Assembly (NCBI GenBank): GCA_021162285.1
Contig: JAGGYZ010000063.1
Coordinates: forward strand, 1 to 39,016
Reading direction: 5' to 3'
From: Candidatus Fermentibacteraceae bacterium
Lineage (GTDB): Bacteria; Fermentibacterota; Fermentibacteria; Fermentibacterales; JCC-6
Length of the DNA: 39,016 nucleotides
The notes under the pieces are model-generated. The model was not told where the DNA came from and did no database searches. It saw nothing but the letters and a program-made list of their open reading frames with translations. Of this stretch, positions 1-7,671 are shown in pieces. Numbering within the stretch: the first letter of the stretch is position 1; every line of letters begins with the position of its first letter. A program made the position numbers and the translations under genes.

Positions 1-570
1 CCCCAGCTTCTGTACAAATTCGCCTTTATGGGAAGCATCTACTCAAAACTGGTTTTCGGTGTGGAAAAGCCAAAGGTCTGCCTGCTTAACGTAGGAAGTG
101 AGCCGTCAAAGGGTCCACCGGACATAAAAGAGGTTTACAGTATGCTGTCGAAAGCCCCCCTTAATTTTGCCGGTAACATAGAGGGTAATGGTATTCTAAT
201 GGGCGACGCCGATGTGGTTGTGTGTGATGGTTACACAGGCAATGTTCTGGTTAAATTCATTGAATCCATTGCGTCGATGGTAGGAGGGACTCTGTATCTG
301 GAGATGAAAAAACAATGGACTTCCAGGATGGGCTATCTGTTTATGAGACCATCTTTTAACAAGCTATGGAAAAAATTAGATGCTGCCGAGTACGGAGGAG
401 CTCCACTTCTGGGTCTTAACGGAGTTGCCATTGTGGCTCACGGAAGTTCTTCTGCACTTGCAATCAAGAATGCTGTCGTCGCCGCCTGCGATTTCAGGCG
501 CAGTGGTGCAGTGGAGGCCATTCGAAGTAAAATGGCTGAACTAATGGAGGAGGAAAAAGCTGTTGAATGA
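1..570 (+). CDS. plsX: Phosphate acyltransferase PlsX, C-terminal part (5' end outside window)
   Basis: The frame is open from base 1, so this is the C-terminal 189 residues of a protein that is usually about 330 residues. PlsX makes acyl-phosphate from acyl-ACP at the membrane, the first committed step of phospholipid synthesis by the PlsX/PlsY route. The visible segment carries the family-typical MGSIYSKLVFG stretch, the LLNVGSEPSKG loop, the GDADVVVCDGYTGN motif and the C-terminal GLNGVAIVAHGSS motif. Its last codons overlap the TTG start of fabH by 8 bases, and a strong GGAGGAGG ribosome site for fabH lies inside its 3' end. The plsX-fabH order is the classic lipid-operon order. Identity is certain; only the N-terminus is missing. 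Confidence 0.95.
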   Translation, partial: PQLLYKFAFMGSIYSKLVFGVEKPKVCLLNVGSEPSKGPPDIKEVYSMLSKAPLNFAGNIEGNGILMGDADVVVCDGYTGNVLVKFIESIASMVGGTLYLEMKKQWTSRMGYLFMRPSFNKLWKKLDAAEYGGAPLLGLNGVAIVAHGSSSALAIKNAVVAACDFRRSGAVEAIRSKMAELMEEEKAVE

Positions 571-1561
571 GAGACACGCCTATATTAAAGGAACCGGGCA
601 TTTCGTCCCGGAGCCCGTTCTGACAAACGATGATCTTTCAAAAATGGTGGATACCAATGATGAATGGATAACATCAAGAACCGGTATCAAGCAGCGCCAT
701 ATTGCTCCCGATGATATGGCAAACAGCGACATGTCGTTCGAGGCAGCCCGTCGGGCAATGGATGATGCAGGATGGAAGCCTGAAGATGTTCAGGCTGTTA
801 TCATTGGTACTGTTACACCTGACTATTCTTTTCCCAACACAGCTGCGCTTGTTGCCGATCGGCTGGGCCTTAACAAAGTACCCTGTTACGACTTTGAGGC
901 TGGTTGCAGTGGGTTCATATACGGTTTGATCCAGGCAAAAGCTTTCATTACTTCAGGTATACTTGACAGAGTTATTGTGATAGGTGCCGAAAAACTCACA
1001 TCAATAACCGACTGGGAAGACAGGAACACCTGTGTTCTGTTCGGTGACGGAGCAGGAGCAGCCTGCGTAGGCAGTGAAGGCCCTGGCGGGCTGCTCGGCG
1101 GTTTTCACTGGGGCAGCGACGGTTCTCTGGGCCATCTTCTCGACCTGCCGGCAAGCGGTTCAAGGCAGCCAATTACTCACGAGGCCATAGACAACAAAGA
1201 CAACAAGATTCACATGGCTGGCGGAGAGATAATGAAGAGTGCCGTGAGAGCCATGAGAGATTCAGCTCTTAAAGCTCTGGAGGAGGATGGACTTACCTAC
1301 AAGGATGTAAATCTTCTCATCTCGCATCAGGCGAATGTAAGGATCATCGAATCTACTGCCAGAGTTCTCAGGCTTGAGTGGAAAGATGTGTATGTAAACA
1401 TTGATCAGTACGGTAACACATCCAGTGCTTCTATTCCCATCGCCATGGATGAGGCTCTGCACAACGGAACGATAAAGCCCGGTTACACAGTTGTGCTGGC
1501 TGCTTTTGGTGCAGGCCTTACCTGGGGAGGCATTGTTGTGAGGTGGAGTGATGAATCTTAA
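563..1561 (+). CDS. fabH: 3-oxoacyl-ACP synthase III (FabH)
   Basis: FabH condenses an acyl-CoA primer (usually acetyl-CoA) with malonyl-ACP and so starts type II fatty-acid synthesis in the cytosol. The 332-residue length is normal. The catalytic triad is visible: Cys115 in AGCSGF, His255 in ISHQAN and Asn285 in YGNTSSAS. The start is a TTG placed after GGAGGAGG at good spacing and overlapping the plsX stop, so it is translationally coupled. The next gene is fabG. The malonyl-CoA:ACP transacylase gene fabD, which commonly sits between fabH and fabG, is absent here. Confidence 0.97.
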   Translation: MNERHAYIKGTGHFVPEPVLTNDDLSKMVDTNDEWITSRTGIKQRHIAPDDMANSDMSFEAARRAMDDAGWKPEDVQAVIIGTVTPDYSFPNTAALVADRLGLNKVPCYDFEAGCSGFIYGLIQAKAFITSGILDRVIVIGAEKLTSITDWEDRNTCVLFGDGAGAACVGSEGPGGLLGGFHWGSDGSLGHLLDLPASGSRQPITHEAIDNKDNKIHMAGGEIMKSAVRAMRDSALKALEEDGLTYKDVNLLISHQANVRIIESTARVLRLEWKDVYVNIDQYGNTSSASIPIAMDEALHNGTIKPGYTVVLAAFGAGLTWGGIVVRWSDES

Positions 1562-2279
1562 TGCCACGGCTGTTGTCACCGGTGCAGCCCGGGGGATTGG
1601 TCTTGAGATTGCAAAAAAACTTATAAACACAGGCTGGACCGTAGCAGCACTGGACATGCTTGAAGATGACCTTAACAGGTCTGCTCACAAGCTGGGAAGC
1701 ATGTACAGACCCTACACGGTCAACATCACCGATACTCAGCAGCTCGCTGTTGTGGCTGCTTCCATCGGGAAAGAACTGCCTGTTGTAAAGGGCATTGTAA
1801 ACAATGCAGGTATTACCCGTGATGCGCTGATGATGCGCATGGGTGAGGATCAGTGGAATATGGTTATCGATGTAAATCTTACTGGAGCATGGAAGGTAAC
1901 CCAGGCTTTTATGAGGTCTCTGATCAGAGCTCGGGAAGGCAGTATTGTGAGCATATCATCGGTGGTCGGGCTTATTGGGGCTGCCGGTCAAACAAACTAT
2001 GCTGCAAGCAAGGCAGGGCTTATCGGCATGTCAAAATCTCTTAACAGAGAGCTGGCAGCCAGAGGTATCACTGTTAACGTAGTGGCACCGGGATTTATTG
2101 AAACAGAAATGACACAGAAGTTATCAGAGGAGGTGCGCAGCGACTATCTTTCAAGGATTCCTGCGGCCAGGCTGGGGCTGCCCGTTGAAATTGCAGAAGC
2201 AGTAGCATTTCTCATGAGCCCCTCAGCCAAGTATATTACCGGTGTTGTGCTGCCCGTTGATGGCGGTCTTACCACCTGA
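1551..2279 (+). CDS. fabG: 3-oxoacyl-ACP reductase (FabG)
   Basis: FabG is the NADPH-dependent ketoreductase of the fatty-acid elongation cycle. The short-chain dehydrogenase signature is complete: the TGAARGIG nucleotide loop near residue 10, NNAGIT near 84, and the Ser-Tyr-Lys triad at Ser137, Tyr150 and Lys154, counting from the ATG at 1551. A GTG three bases earlier could also serve, but the ATG fits the GGTGGAG site better. The start overlaps the fabH stop by 11 bases. The 242-residue length and the acpP/fabF neighbours make it the housekeeping FabG rather than a general SDR. Confidence 0.96.
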   Translation: MNLNATAVVTGAARGIGLEIAKKLINTGWTVAALDMLEDDLNRSAHKLGSMYRPYTVNITDTQQLAVVAASIGKELPVVKGIVNNAGITRDALMMRMGEDQWNMVIDVNLTGAWKVTQAFMRSLIRAREGSIVSISSVVGLIGAAGQTNYAASKAGLIGMSKSLNRELAARGITVNVVAPGFIETEMTQKLSEEVRSDYLSRIPAARLGLPVEIAEAVAFLMSPSAKYITGVVLPVDGGLTT

Positions 2280-2291
2280 GAAAGGAAAAAT

Positions 2292-2531
2292 ATGTCTTTA
2301 GAAAACCGTATCACCGACATTATTGTAAGTCGTCTTAATGTTAAGAAGGAGGAAGTTACAAACTCTGCCAGTCTTAAAGATGATCTTGGGGCTGACTCTC
2401 TTGACATGGTTGATCTTATGATGGATCTCGAAGATACCTTCAATCTTAAGATTTCAGATGAAGATGGAAACAAGCTTCAGACTGTTGGTTCTGTTGTCGA
2501 GTTTCTGAAAGGTAAAGGTATAGAAGCCTAG
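2292..2531 (+). CDS. acpP: Acyl carrier protein
   Basis: This small acidic 79-residue protein carries the growing acyl chain on 4'-phosphopantetheine. The attachment serine is Ser36 in the GADSLDMVDLMM motif. An AGAAAGGAAAA site precedes the ATG. It lies 12 bases after fabG and is followed by an 86-base gap containing a 13-bp hairpin before fabF, the longest spacer in this operon. ACP is needed in large molar excess, and that hairpin could raise its level relative to downstream genes. Confidence 0.97.
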   Translation: MSLENRITDIIVSRLNVKKEEVTNSASLKDDLGADSLDMVDLMMDLEDTFNLKISDEDGNKLQTVGSVVEFLKGKGIEA

Positions 2532-2552
2532 AGAAGCGCAGTTTATGAATTG

Positions 2553-2594
2553 CCGGCAAATCGCCGCAGCCGGAGGGGTGTGGCGATTTGCCGG
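2553..2594 (+). promoter_or_regulatory. Perfect 13-bp hairpin between acpP and fabF
   Basis: The arms CCGGCAAATCGCC (2553-2565) and GGCGATTTGCCGG (2582-2594) are exact reverse complements around a 16-base G-rich loop. No T-run follows, so it is not a standard intrinsic terminator. It may protect acpP mRNA from 3' exonucleases, be an RNase III cut site (rnc is two genes downstream), or attenuate fabF-rnc. Role is inferred; the structure is seen. Confidence 0.6.
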
Positions 2595-2617
2595 ATTAAA
2601 GTACCTGGAGGAATTCC

Positions 2618-3871
2618 GTGTCTGATAAACGGGTAGTAGTCACCGGTCTGGGCGTTTTCAGCCCTATTGGAAATACAGTGTCTGAGGCCTGGGAAAACGC
2701 CGTGGCAGGAAACAGCGGTATCGTAAGATTGTCCATGATAGACCCGGAGCCGTTTACCAGTCAGGTTGCTGGTCAGGTTAAAGACTTTGATCCTGTTGAA
2801 CTGCTGGGGCCCAGGAATGCCAGAAGAAATGACAGATACACGCAACTTGCAATGGCCGCGGCCGAACAGGCATGGGCCGACTCTGGGCTTTCAGAGGCAT
2901 CTGTTGATCCAGAGCGTGTAGGAGTTATCATCGGCTCAGGGGTTGGCGGTATGGACACTTTTGAGAAGCAGCACAATATTGCCATGAACAGGGGGCCTGG
3001 AAGGATCAGCTCTCTGTTTGTTCCCATGATGATCAGCAACATGGCCGCAGGGCAGGTTGCTATAGATCTGAACGCAAAAGGTCCCAACTTCGCAACTGTT
3101 ACCGCATGCGCATCCAGTTCCCACGCAATTGCTTCTTCAGTAGACGCTATTCGTCTGGGCAGGGCGGAGGTAATGGTTACCGGTGGAAGTGAAGCACCGC
3201 TTACAATGATGAGTGTAGGCGGATTCTGCTCCATGAAGGCCCTGTGCACAACATTCAACGATCAGCCCTGGAAAGCATCCAGGCCGTTCGACCGTGACAG
3301 ATCAGGGTTTGTTATTGCAGAAGGTGCCTGTATTATTGTCCTTGAAGAGTTGTCTCATGCGGAAGCCAGGGGAGCTCACATATTTGCAGAAATATCAGGT
3401 ATCGGCATGTCCTGTGATGCGCACCACATAACAGCTCCCGCACCAGGCGGAGAGGGATGCGCCAGGGCCATAAGAATGGCAATGGACGACGCTGGAATGG
3501 CGGTATCCGATATCGATTACGTGAATGCCCACGGAACATCAACGCAGCTCAACGATATCAACGAAACGGATGCAATCAAGGTTGCTCTCGGCAATCATGC
3601 GAAGAAAATTATGGTTTCAAGTACAAAATCGACCCACGGTCACATGCTTGGGGCCACAGGCGCAATGGAAATCATGCTTACTTCCCTTGCCCTGAAGAAC
3701 GGGCTTGTTCCGCCAACCTCAACACTGGAAAACCCAGGCGAGGGATGTGATCTTGATTACGTGCCGAAAACTGCGAGAGAAGCAGATATACAGTGTGCCC
3801 TCAGTAGTTCTCTTGGTTTTGGTGGGCACAATGTCTGTATCGCTCTTCGCAAGTACAAAGGCGATAGCTGA
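2618..3871 (+). CDS. fabF: 3-oxoacyl-ACP synthase II (FabF)
   Basis: FabF elongates acyl-ACP by condensation with malonyl-ACP. The 417-residue protein shows the Cys-His-His triad: Cys164 in VTACASSSHA, His305 in NAHGTSTQ and His342 in KSTHGHMLG. The start is a GTG six bases after GGAGG. Its stop codon overlaps the probable CTG start of rnc as CTGA. FabF rather than FabB is favoured by operon position and by the Cys-His-His context, but substrate range cannot be read from sequence. Confidence 0.96.
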   Translation: MSDKRVVVTGLGVFSPIGNTVSEAWENAVAGNSGIVRLSMIDPEPFTSQVAGQVKDFDPVELLGPRNARRNDRYTQLAMAAAEQAWADSGLSEASVDPERVGVIIGSGVGGMDTFEKQHNIAMNRGPGRISSLFVPMMISNMAAGQVAIDLNAKGPNFATVTACASSSHAIASSVDAIRLGRAEVMVTGGSEAPLTMMSVGGFCSMKALCTTFNDQPWKASRPFDRDRSGFVIAEGACIIVLEELSHAEARGAHIFAEISGIGMSCDAHHITAPAPGGEGCARAIRMAMDDAGMAVSDIDYVNAHGTSTQLNDINETDAIKVALGNHAKKIMVSSTKSTHGHMLGATGAMEIMLTSLALKNGLVPPTSTLENPGEGCDLDYVPKTAREADIQCALSSSLGFGGHNVCIALRKYKGDS

Positions 3872-4521
3872 ATACACAAGAAAATGACAGTCTGAAGCGG
3901 CTTTTCGGCCGCTCTGAGCTGTTGCGTATTGCTTTGACTCACAGGTCTGTTTCCCACGCGGAAAACAATGAGCGTCTTGAGTTCCTTGGCGATGCGGTTA
4001 TAGAGCTTGCCGTGAGGTGGGGTCTTGTATCGGACAATACTGAGGCTTCCGAGGGCGAGCTTACCAGAATGAAGATAGGTCTTGTAAGGAAAGCTACCCT
4101 TGCAAGGTGTGCAGACAGGTTGGGATTGAGAGAGAGTATTGTGACCGGAGCTGCTTTCGGCTGTGGGCCTGTTCCAGATGCTGTGGCTGCAGATGCCTAT
4201 GAGGCAGTTGTTGGAGCTTTGTTTGTTGACTCGGGGTTTAACAGTGCATTCCGTTTTGTTAAGGAAACCCTTCTGTCAAAGGAAGAGATCAGCAGCTCCA
4301 GTGACGCGAAAACGGTTCTTCAGGAACACTGTCAGGCCAGGGGAGGTTCTCTGCCTGTGTACACAACGGATTTAACAGCCGGGCCATCCCATGATCCGGT
4401 TTTTTATATCAGCGTATCAGTAGAAGGTTCAGTGCTGGGCACCGGCCGGGCATCGAGTAAGAAAGAAGCGCAGGAACTGGCTGCTGCAGAGGCACTTCAG
4501 ACCCTTGAAGGGAAGGACTAA
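3868..4521 (+). CDS. rnc: Ribonuclease III (probable CTG start)
   Basis: RNase III cleaves double-stranded RNA in rRNA and mRNA processing. From the start chosen here the protein has 217 residues: a catalytic domain with the NERLEFLGDAV signature (Glu38, Asp42) and DAYEAVVGA (Asp109, Glu112), then a dsRNA-binding domain from about residue 147 to the end. No ATG, GTG or TTG gives a full first helix: the first such codon is TTG at 3922, which removes LKRLFGRSELL. The in-frame stop at 3865-3867 leaves CTG 3868 as the natural start. It overlaps the fabF stop as CTGA and has AAAGG seven bases upstream. A start at TTG 3922 is the alternative. Confidence 0.9.
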   Translation: MNTQENDSLKRLFGRSELLRIALTHRSVSHAENNERLEFLGDAVIELAVRWGLVSDNTEASEGELTRMKIGLVRKATLARCADRLGLRESIVTGAAFGCGPVPDAVAADAYEAVVGALFVDSGFNSAFRFVKETLLSKEEISSSSDAKTVLQEHCQARGGSLPVYTTDLTAGPSHDPVFYISVSVEGSVLGTGRASSKKEAQELAAAEALQTLEGKD

Positions 4522-5676
4522 ATGGATTACATGCTTAATGAAGATTTACTGGCCATTAAGGAAATCTGTATTGAAATAGGTGAGAAACACATTCTTCCCA
4601 TAAGAGCTGAGCTTGACGAGGAGAACAAGTTTCCAAGAGAAATCATGAACATCATTGCCCAGAGTGATCTGTTCACCATCTACATCCCCGAGGAATACGG
4701 TGGAACCGGTATGGGCAGCATGGCGCTTGCAGTGGCCACAGAGGAGCTAAGCCGTTACTGTGGCGGCATTGCCGTGTCCTACGCTGCCAACGCCCTGGGT
4801 GCCATGCCTATTCTTCTCATGGGCTCGGAAGAACAGAAGAAAAAGTATCTTCCCCAGCTTGCCTCTGGAGAGAAACTGTGTGCGTTTGCACTCACTGAAC
4901 CTGAAGCCGGAAGTGATGCCGGCGGTGTAAAAACAAGAGCCATTAAAGATGGAGACCACTACATACTGAACGGAACAAAGCAGTGGATCACCAACGGCGG
5001 AGAGGCCCAGATTTACACTGTTATCGCTCTTACCGACCCCGAAAGAGGCGCCCGCGGGGCAAGTGCGTTTATCGTTGAGGATGGTACCCCCGGTTTCAGT
5101 TACGGCAAGAAAGAGAACAAGATGGGTATCAGAGCTTCCGCTACAAGGGAACTCATTTTTGAAGACTGCAGAATTCCCGCGGAAAACCTTATTTCACGCG
5201 AGGGATATGGATTCATGGTTGCAATGAAAACCCTTGATAATTCCAGACCTGGAGTGGCAGCCCAGGCAGTTGGGATTGCACAGGGTGCTCTTGATGAAGC
5301 TTTGAAGTATTCCAACGAAAGAAAGCAGTTTGGAGTGAAGATAAACTCATTCCAGGGGCTTCAGTTCATGCTTGCAGACATGGGAACCCTGATTGAGGCT
5401 GCCAGGGCTCTTACTTATACCGCTGCAGGCCTGATAGACAGTGGGGCAAAGAACTTCAACAAGGTTTCCGCCATGGCGAAGGTGTTTGCCAGTGATGTTG
5501 CCATGAAGGTAACAACTGATGCTGTTCAGATTCTTGGAGGATACGGTTACATGAAAGAGTATCCCGTAGAGAAGATGATGCGCGACGCTAAAATTACACA
5601 GATCTATGAAGGCACAAACCAGATACAGAGAAGTGTAATCGCCAAAGCCATGATAAAAGAAGCACACAGAAAGTAG
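4522..5676 (+). CDS. Acyl-CoA dehydrogenase (short-chain/butyryl-CoA type)
   Basis: This FAD enzyme interconverts acyl-CoA and 2-enoyl-CoA and passes electrons to or from ETF. The 384 residues include the flavin and substrate motif FALTEPEAGSDAGG, WITNGG, and the C-terminal RDAKITQIYEGTNQIQR. Glu363 in IYEGT is the catalytic base position of short- and medium-chain members. The start follows AAGGGAAGGA and lies directly after the rnc stop. The two following genes encode its ETF partner, one carrying a ferredoxin domain, as in bifurcating butyryl-CoA or caffeyl-CoA reductase systems. Whether it works in oxidation or reduction cannot be decided from sequence alone. Confidence 0.93.
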   Translation: MDYMLNEDLLAIKEICIEIGEKHILPIRAELDEENKFPREIMNIIAQSDLFTIYIPEEYGGTGMGSMALAVATEELSRYCGGIAVSYAANALGAMPILLMGSEEQKKKYLPQLASGEKLCAFALTEPEAGSDAGGVKTRAIKDGDHYILNGTKQWITNGGEAQIYTVIALTDPERGARGASAFIVEDGTPGFSYGKKENKMGIRASATRELIFEDCRIPAENLISREGYGFMVAMKTLDNSRPGVAAQAVGIAQGALDEALKYSNERKQFGVKINSFQGLQFMLADMGTLIEAARALTYTAAGLIDSGAKNFNKVSAMAKVFASDVAMKVTTDAVQILGGYGYMKEYPVEKMMRDAKITQIYEGTNQIQRSVIAKAMIKEAHRK

Positions 5677-5681
5677 GAGTG

Positions 5682-6470
5682 ATGAAGTTCGTTGTTGCCG
5701 TAAAGCAGGTGCCGGATACCGCCGAGGTCAGGATCGATCCGGAAAGGGGCACCCTGATTCGCGACGGTGTGCCGTCGATAATGAATCCTTTTGATACTTA
5801 TGCTCTGGAAGAGGCAATGAAGTGGCGTGATGAGCTTGGAGGCGTGGTTACAGTTATCACCATGGGTCCTCCCCAGGCAGAATCAGTGCTCAGAGAGGCT
5901 ATCTCCATGGGCGCAGACGATGCCATTCTCATAAGCGACAGAGCTTTTGCCGGTGCAGATACATGGGCTACCAGCCACACACTGGCTGCAGCAGTGGCGG
6001 AACTCGGTGATGTTGATGCTGTGTTCTTCGGTAAGCAGGCCATTGACGGGGATACGGCGCAGACCGGTCCCAGCGTTGCGGCATCTCTTGACTGGCCTCA
6101 GATTACATTCGTAGGAAAAGTCAGAGAGTTGAACAAAGATTTTATCACAGCTGAGCGGTACGTTGAAACAGGTATGCAGATTGTGCAGGCGGAGCTTCCG
6201 GTTGTACTTACGATCCTGAAGGATGCAAATGTTCCAAGGGTACCATCTCTTCGAGGGAAGATGAAATCAAGGAAAGTTCAGATACCTGTGTGGAAACTCA
6301 GCGATCTCGGTCTTACAGAGGCAGAAACAGGGCTTAACGGGTCTCCAACAAAAGTTGTGGTAACAGCCACACCTGAAGCCAGAACCGGCGGCCAGATACA
6401 CGAGGGCAGCACACAGGAGCTTGTTGCAAGGCTTGCTGATCTGCTTCTTGGAGAAGGGGGTGAGGCTTAA
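5682..6470 (+). CDS. etfB: Electron transfer flavoprotein, beta subunit
   Basis: EtfB pairs with EtfA to shuttle electrons from the acyl-CoA dehydrogenase upstream. It has about 262 residues, the usual length, with the N-terminal VVAVKQVPDT strand, the NPFDTYALEEA helix and the nucleotide-binding GKQAIDGDTAQTGPSVAASL segment. It starts at the ATG at 5682 or a GTG three bases before, just after AGGAG. It is separated from the dehydrogenase by five bases and from etfA by one. In bifurcating ETFs this subunit binds NAD and the bifurcating flavin; the context makes that plausible here but unproven. Confidence 0.94.
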   Translation: MKFVVAVKQVPDTAEVRIDPERGTLIRDGVPSIMNPFDTYALEEAMKWRDELGGVVTVITMGPPQAESVLREAISMGADDAILISDRAFAGADTWATSHTLAAAVAELGDVDAVFFGKQAIDGDTAQTGPSVAASLDWPQITFVGKVRELNKDFITAERYVETGMQIVQAELPVVLTILKDANVPRVPSLRGKMKSRKVQIPVWKLSDLGLTEAETGLNGSPTKVVVTATPEARTGGQIHEGSTQELVARLADLLLGEGGEA

Positions 6471-6471
6471 C

Positions 6472-7668
6472 ATGAGTGGATTTCTCGAAATAAAAGACAG
6501 CTGCACAGGATGCGGTATCTGCGTGAAAACCTGTCCTGTTCAGGCTCTCTCTATCAATGATAACAAAAGAGCTGTTGTTTCAGATGCGTGCACGCTGTGC
6601 AGTATCTGTGTAGACTCGTGTCCGTTCCAGTCCCTTGCCGTTCATCACTCGTTCGGTGGTAACGAGGAACAGCTGGCGAAGTATTCAGGCATTCTTGTTC
6701 TGTGTGAAATGAGAAACGGCTCTCCGGACAGAAGCACTTACGAGCTTCTGGGAGAGGCAAGAAAGCTTTCAGCAGGTGAAAAAGAAGTATCTGTTCTTGT
6801 TGTAGCAGATGATCCCTCGGATGCTCCGGAGAAACTTATACACGCAGGCGCAGACCGGGTAATAGTGGCCGAACACAGCAGTTTTGAACACTTTTCAACA
6901 GAACCCTGGAGCAGCGTTCTTACCCATGTAATTACCGAGTATATGCCTGAGATAGTTCTGGCAGCTGCAACTACAACAGGCAGAGATGTTATGCCCAGAG
7001 TTTCCAAAATACTTGATACAGGTCTTACTGCAGATTGCACCGAGCTGAAAATCGACGCAGACAGCGGAATGCTTATGCAGACCCGACCTGCATTTGGTGG
7101 AAACATCATGGCAACCATCGTGTGTGACAGAACCAGGCCGCAGATGTCCACCGTCAGGCCCGGCGTAATGAAGCCAATGGAGATTGACACTTCCAGAACC
7201 GGAGAGGTTATAAACCTGCAGGTTACAGAGGAAATGACAAACAACAGATCAAAAGTTCTTGAGTTTGTTCCGTCTGCCGGAGATGAAGTTGACATCACAG
7301 AAGCCGAGATAGTTATTTCAGGCGGAAGGGGAATGAAGAATCCGGAGAACTTCAGCATTCTTCACGACCTCGCTCATCTGCTTGGTGGAACTGTAGGGGC
7401 AAGCCGTGCAGCGGTAGACAACGGCTGGATTGAATACCCCAGGCAGGTTGGTCAGACTGGAAAGACCGTTCAGCCTAAAACATACCTTGCAGCAGGGATT
7501 TCCGGGGCAGTTCAGCACCGGGTTGGTATGCAGTCTTCTGACACAATCTATGCAGTAAACAAAGACCGCGATGCAAACATCTTTCAGTTCTGTACTGAAG
7601 GTTTTGTGGGCGATCTGTTTGATATTATTCCCGCTCTGGTTAAAGAGATAGAAAAACGCAGAGGATAG
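6472..7668 (+). CDS. etfA: ETF alpha subunit with N-terminal 2[4Fe-4S] ferredoxin domain
   Basis: The 398-residue protein fuses two parts. Residues 1 to about 55 form a ferredoxin with two complete cluster motifs: Cys11, 14, 17, 21 and Cys40, 43, 46, 50, each last Cys followed by Pro. The rest is a full EtfA. Its C-terminal FAD domain shows GGRGMKNPENF, GASRAAVDNGW, VGQTGKTVQPKTYLAAGISG and AVNKDRDANIF. The ATG at 6472 has GGGGGTGAGG before it. A longer reading from TTG 6421 would overlap etfB by 50 bases and is rejected. Ferredoxin-fused EtfA is known from the caffeyl-CoA reductase complex of Acetobacterium (CarE), so electron transfer linked to ferredoxin is a reasonable inference. Confidence 0.94.
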   Translation: MSGFLEIKDSCTGCGICVKTCPVQALSINDNKRAVVSDACTLCSICVDSCPFQSLAVHHSFGGNEEQLAKYSGILVLCEMRNGSPDRSTYELLGEARKLSAGEKEVSVLVVADDPSDAPEKLIHAGADRVIVAEHSSFEHFSTEPWSSVLTHVITEYMPEIVLAAATTTGRDVMPRVSKILDTGLTADCTELKIDADSGMLMQTRPAFGGNIMATIVCDRTRPQMSTVRPGVMKPMEIDTSRTGEVINLQVTEEMTNNRSKVLEFVPSAGDEVDITEAEIVISGGRGMKNPENFSILHDLAHLLGGTVGASRAAVDNGWIEYPRQVGQTGKTVQPKTYLAAGISGAVQHRVGMQSSDTIYAVNKDRDANIFQFCTEGFVGDLFDIIPALVKEIEKRRG

Positions 7669-7671
7669 ACT

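Noticed and set aside
6421..6471. 17-residue upstream extension of EtfA from TTG
   Set aside because: It lies inside etfB; ATG 6472 has a strong ribosome site and begins the ferredoxin domain.
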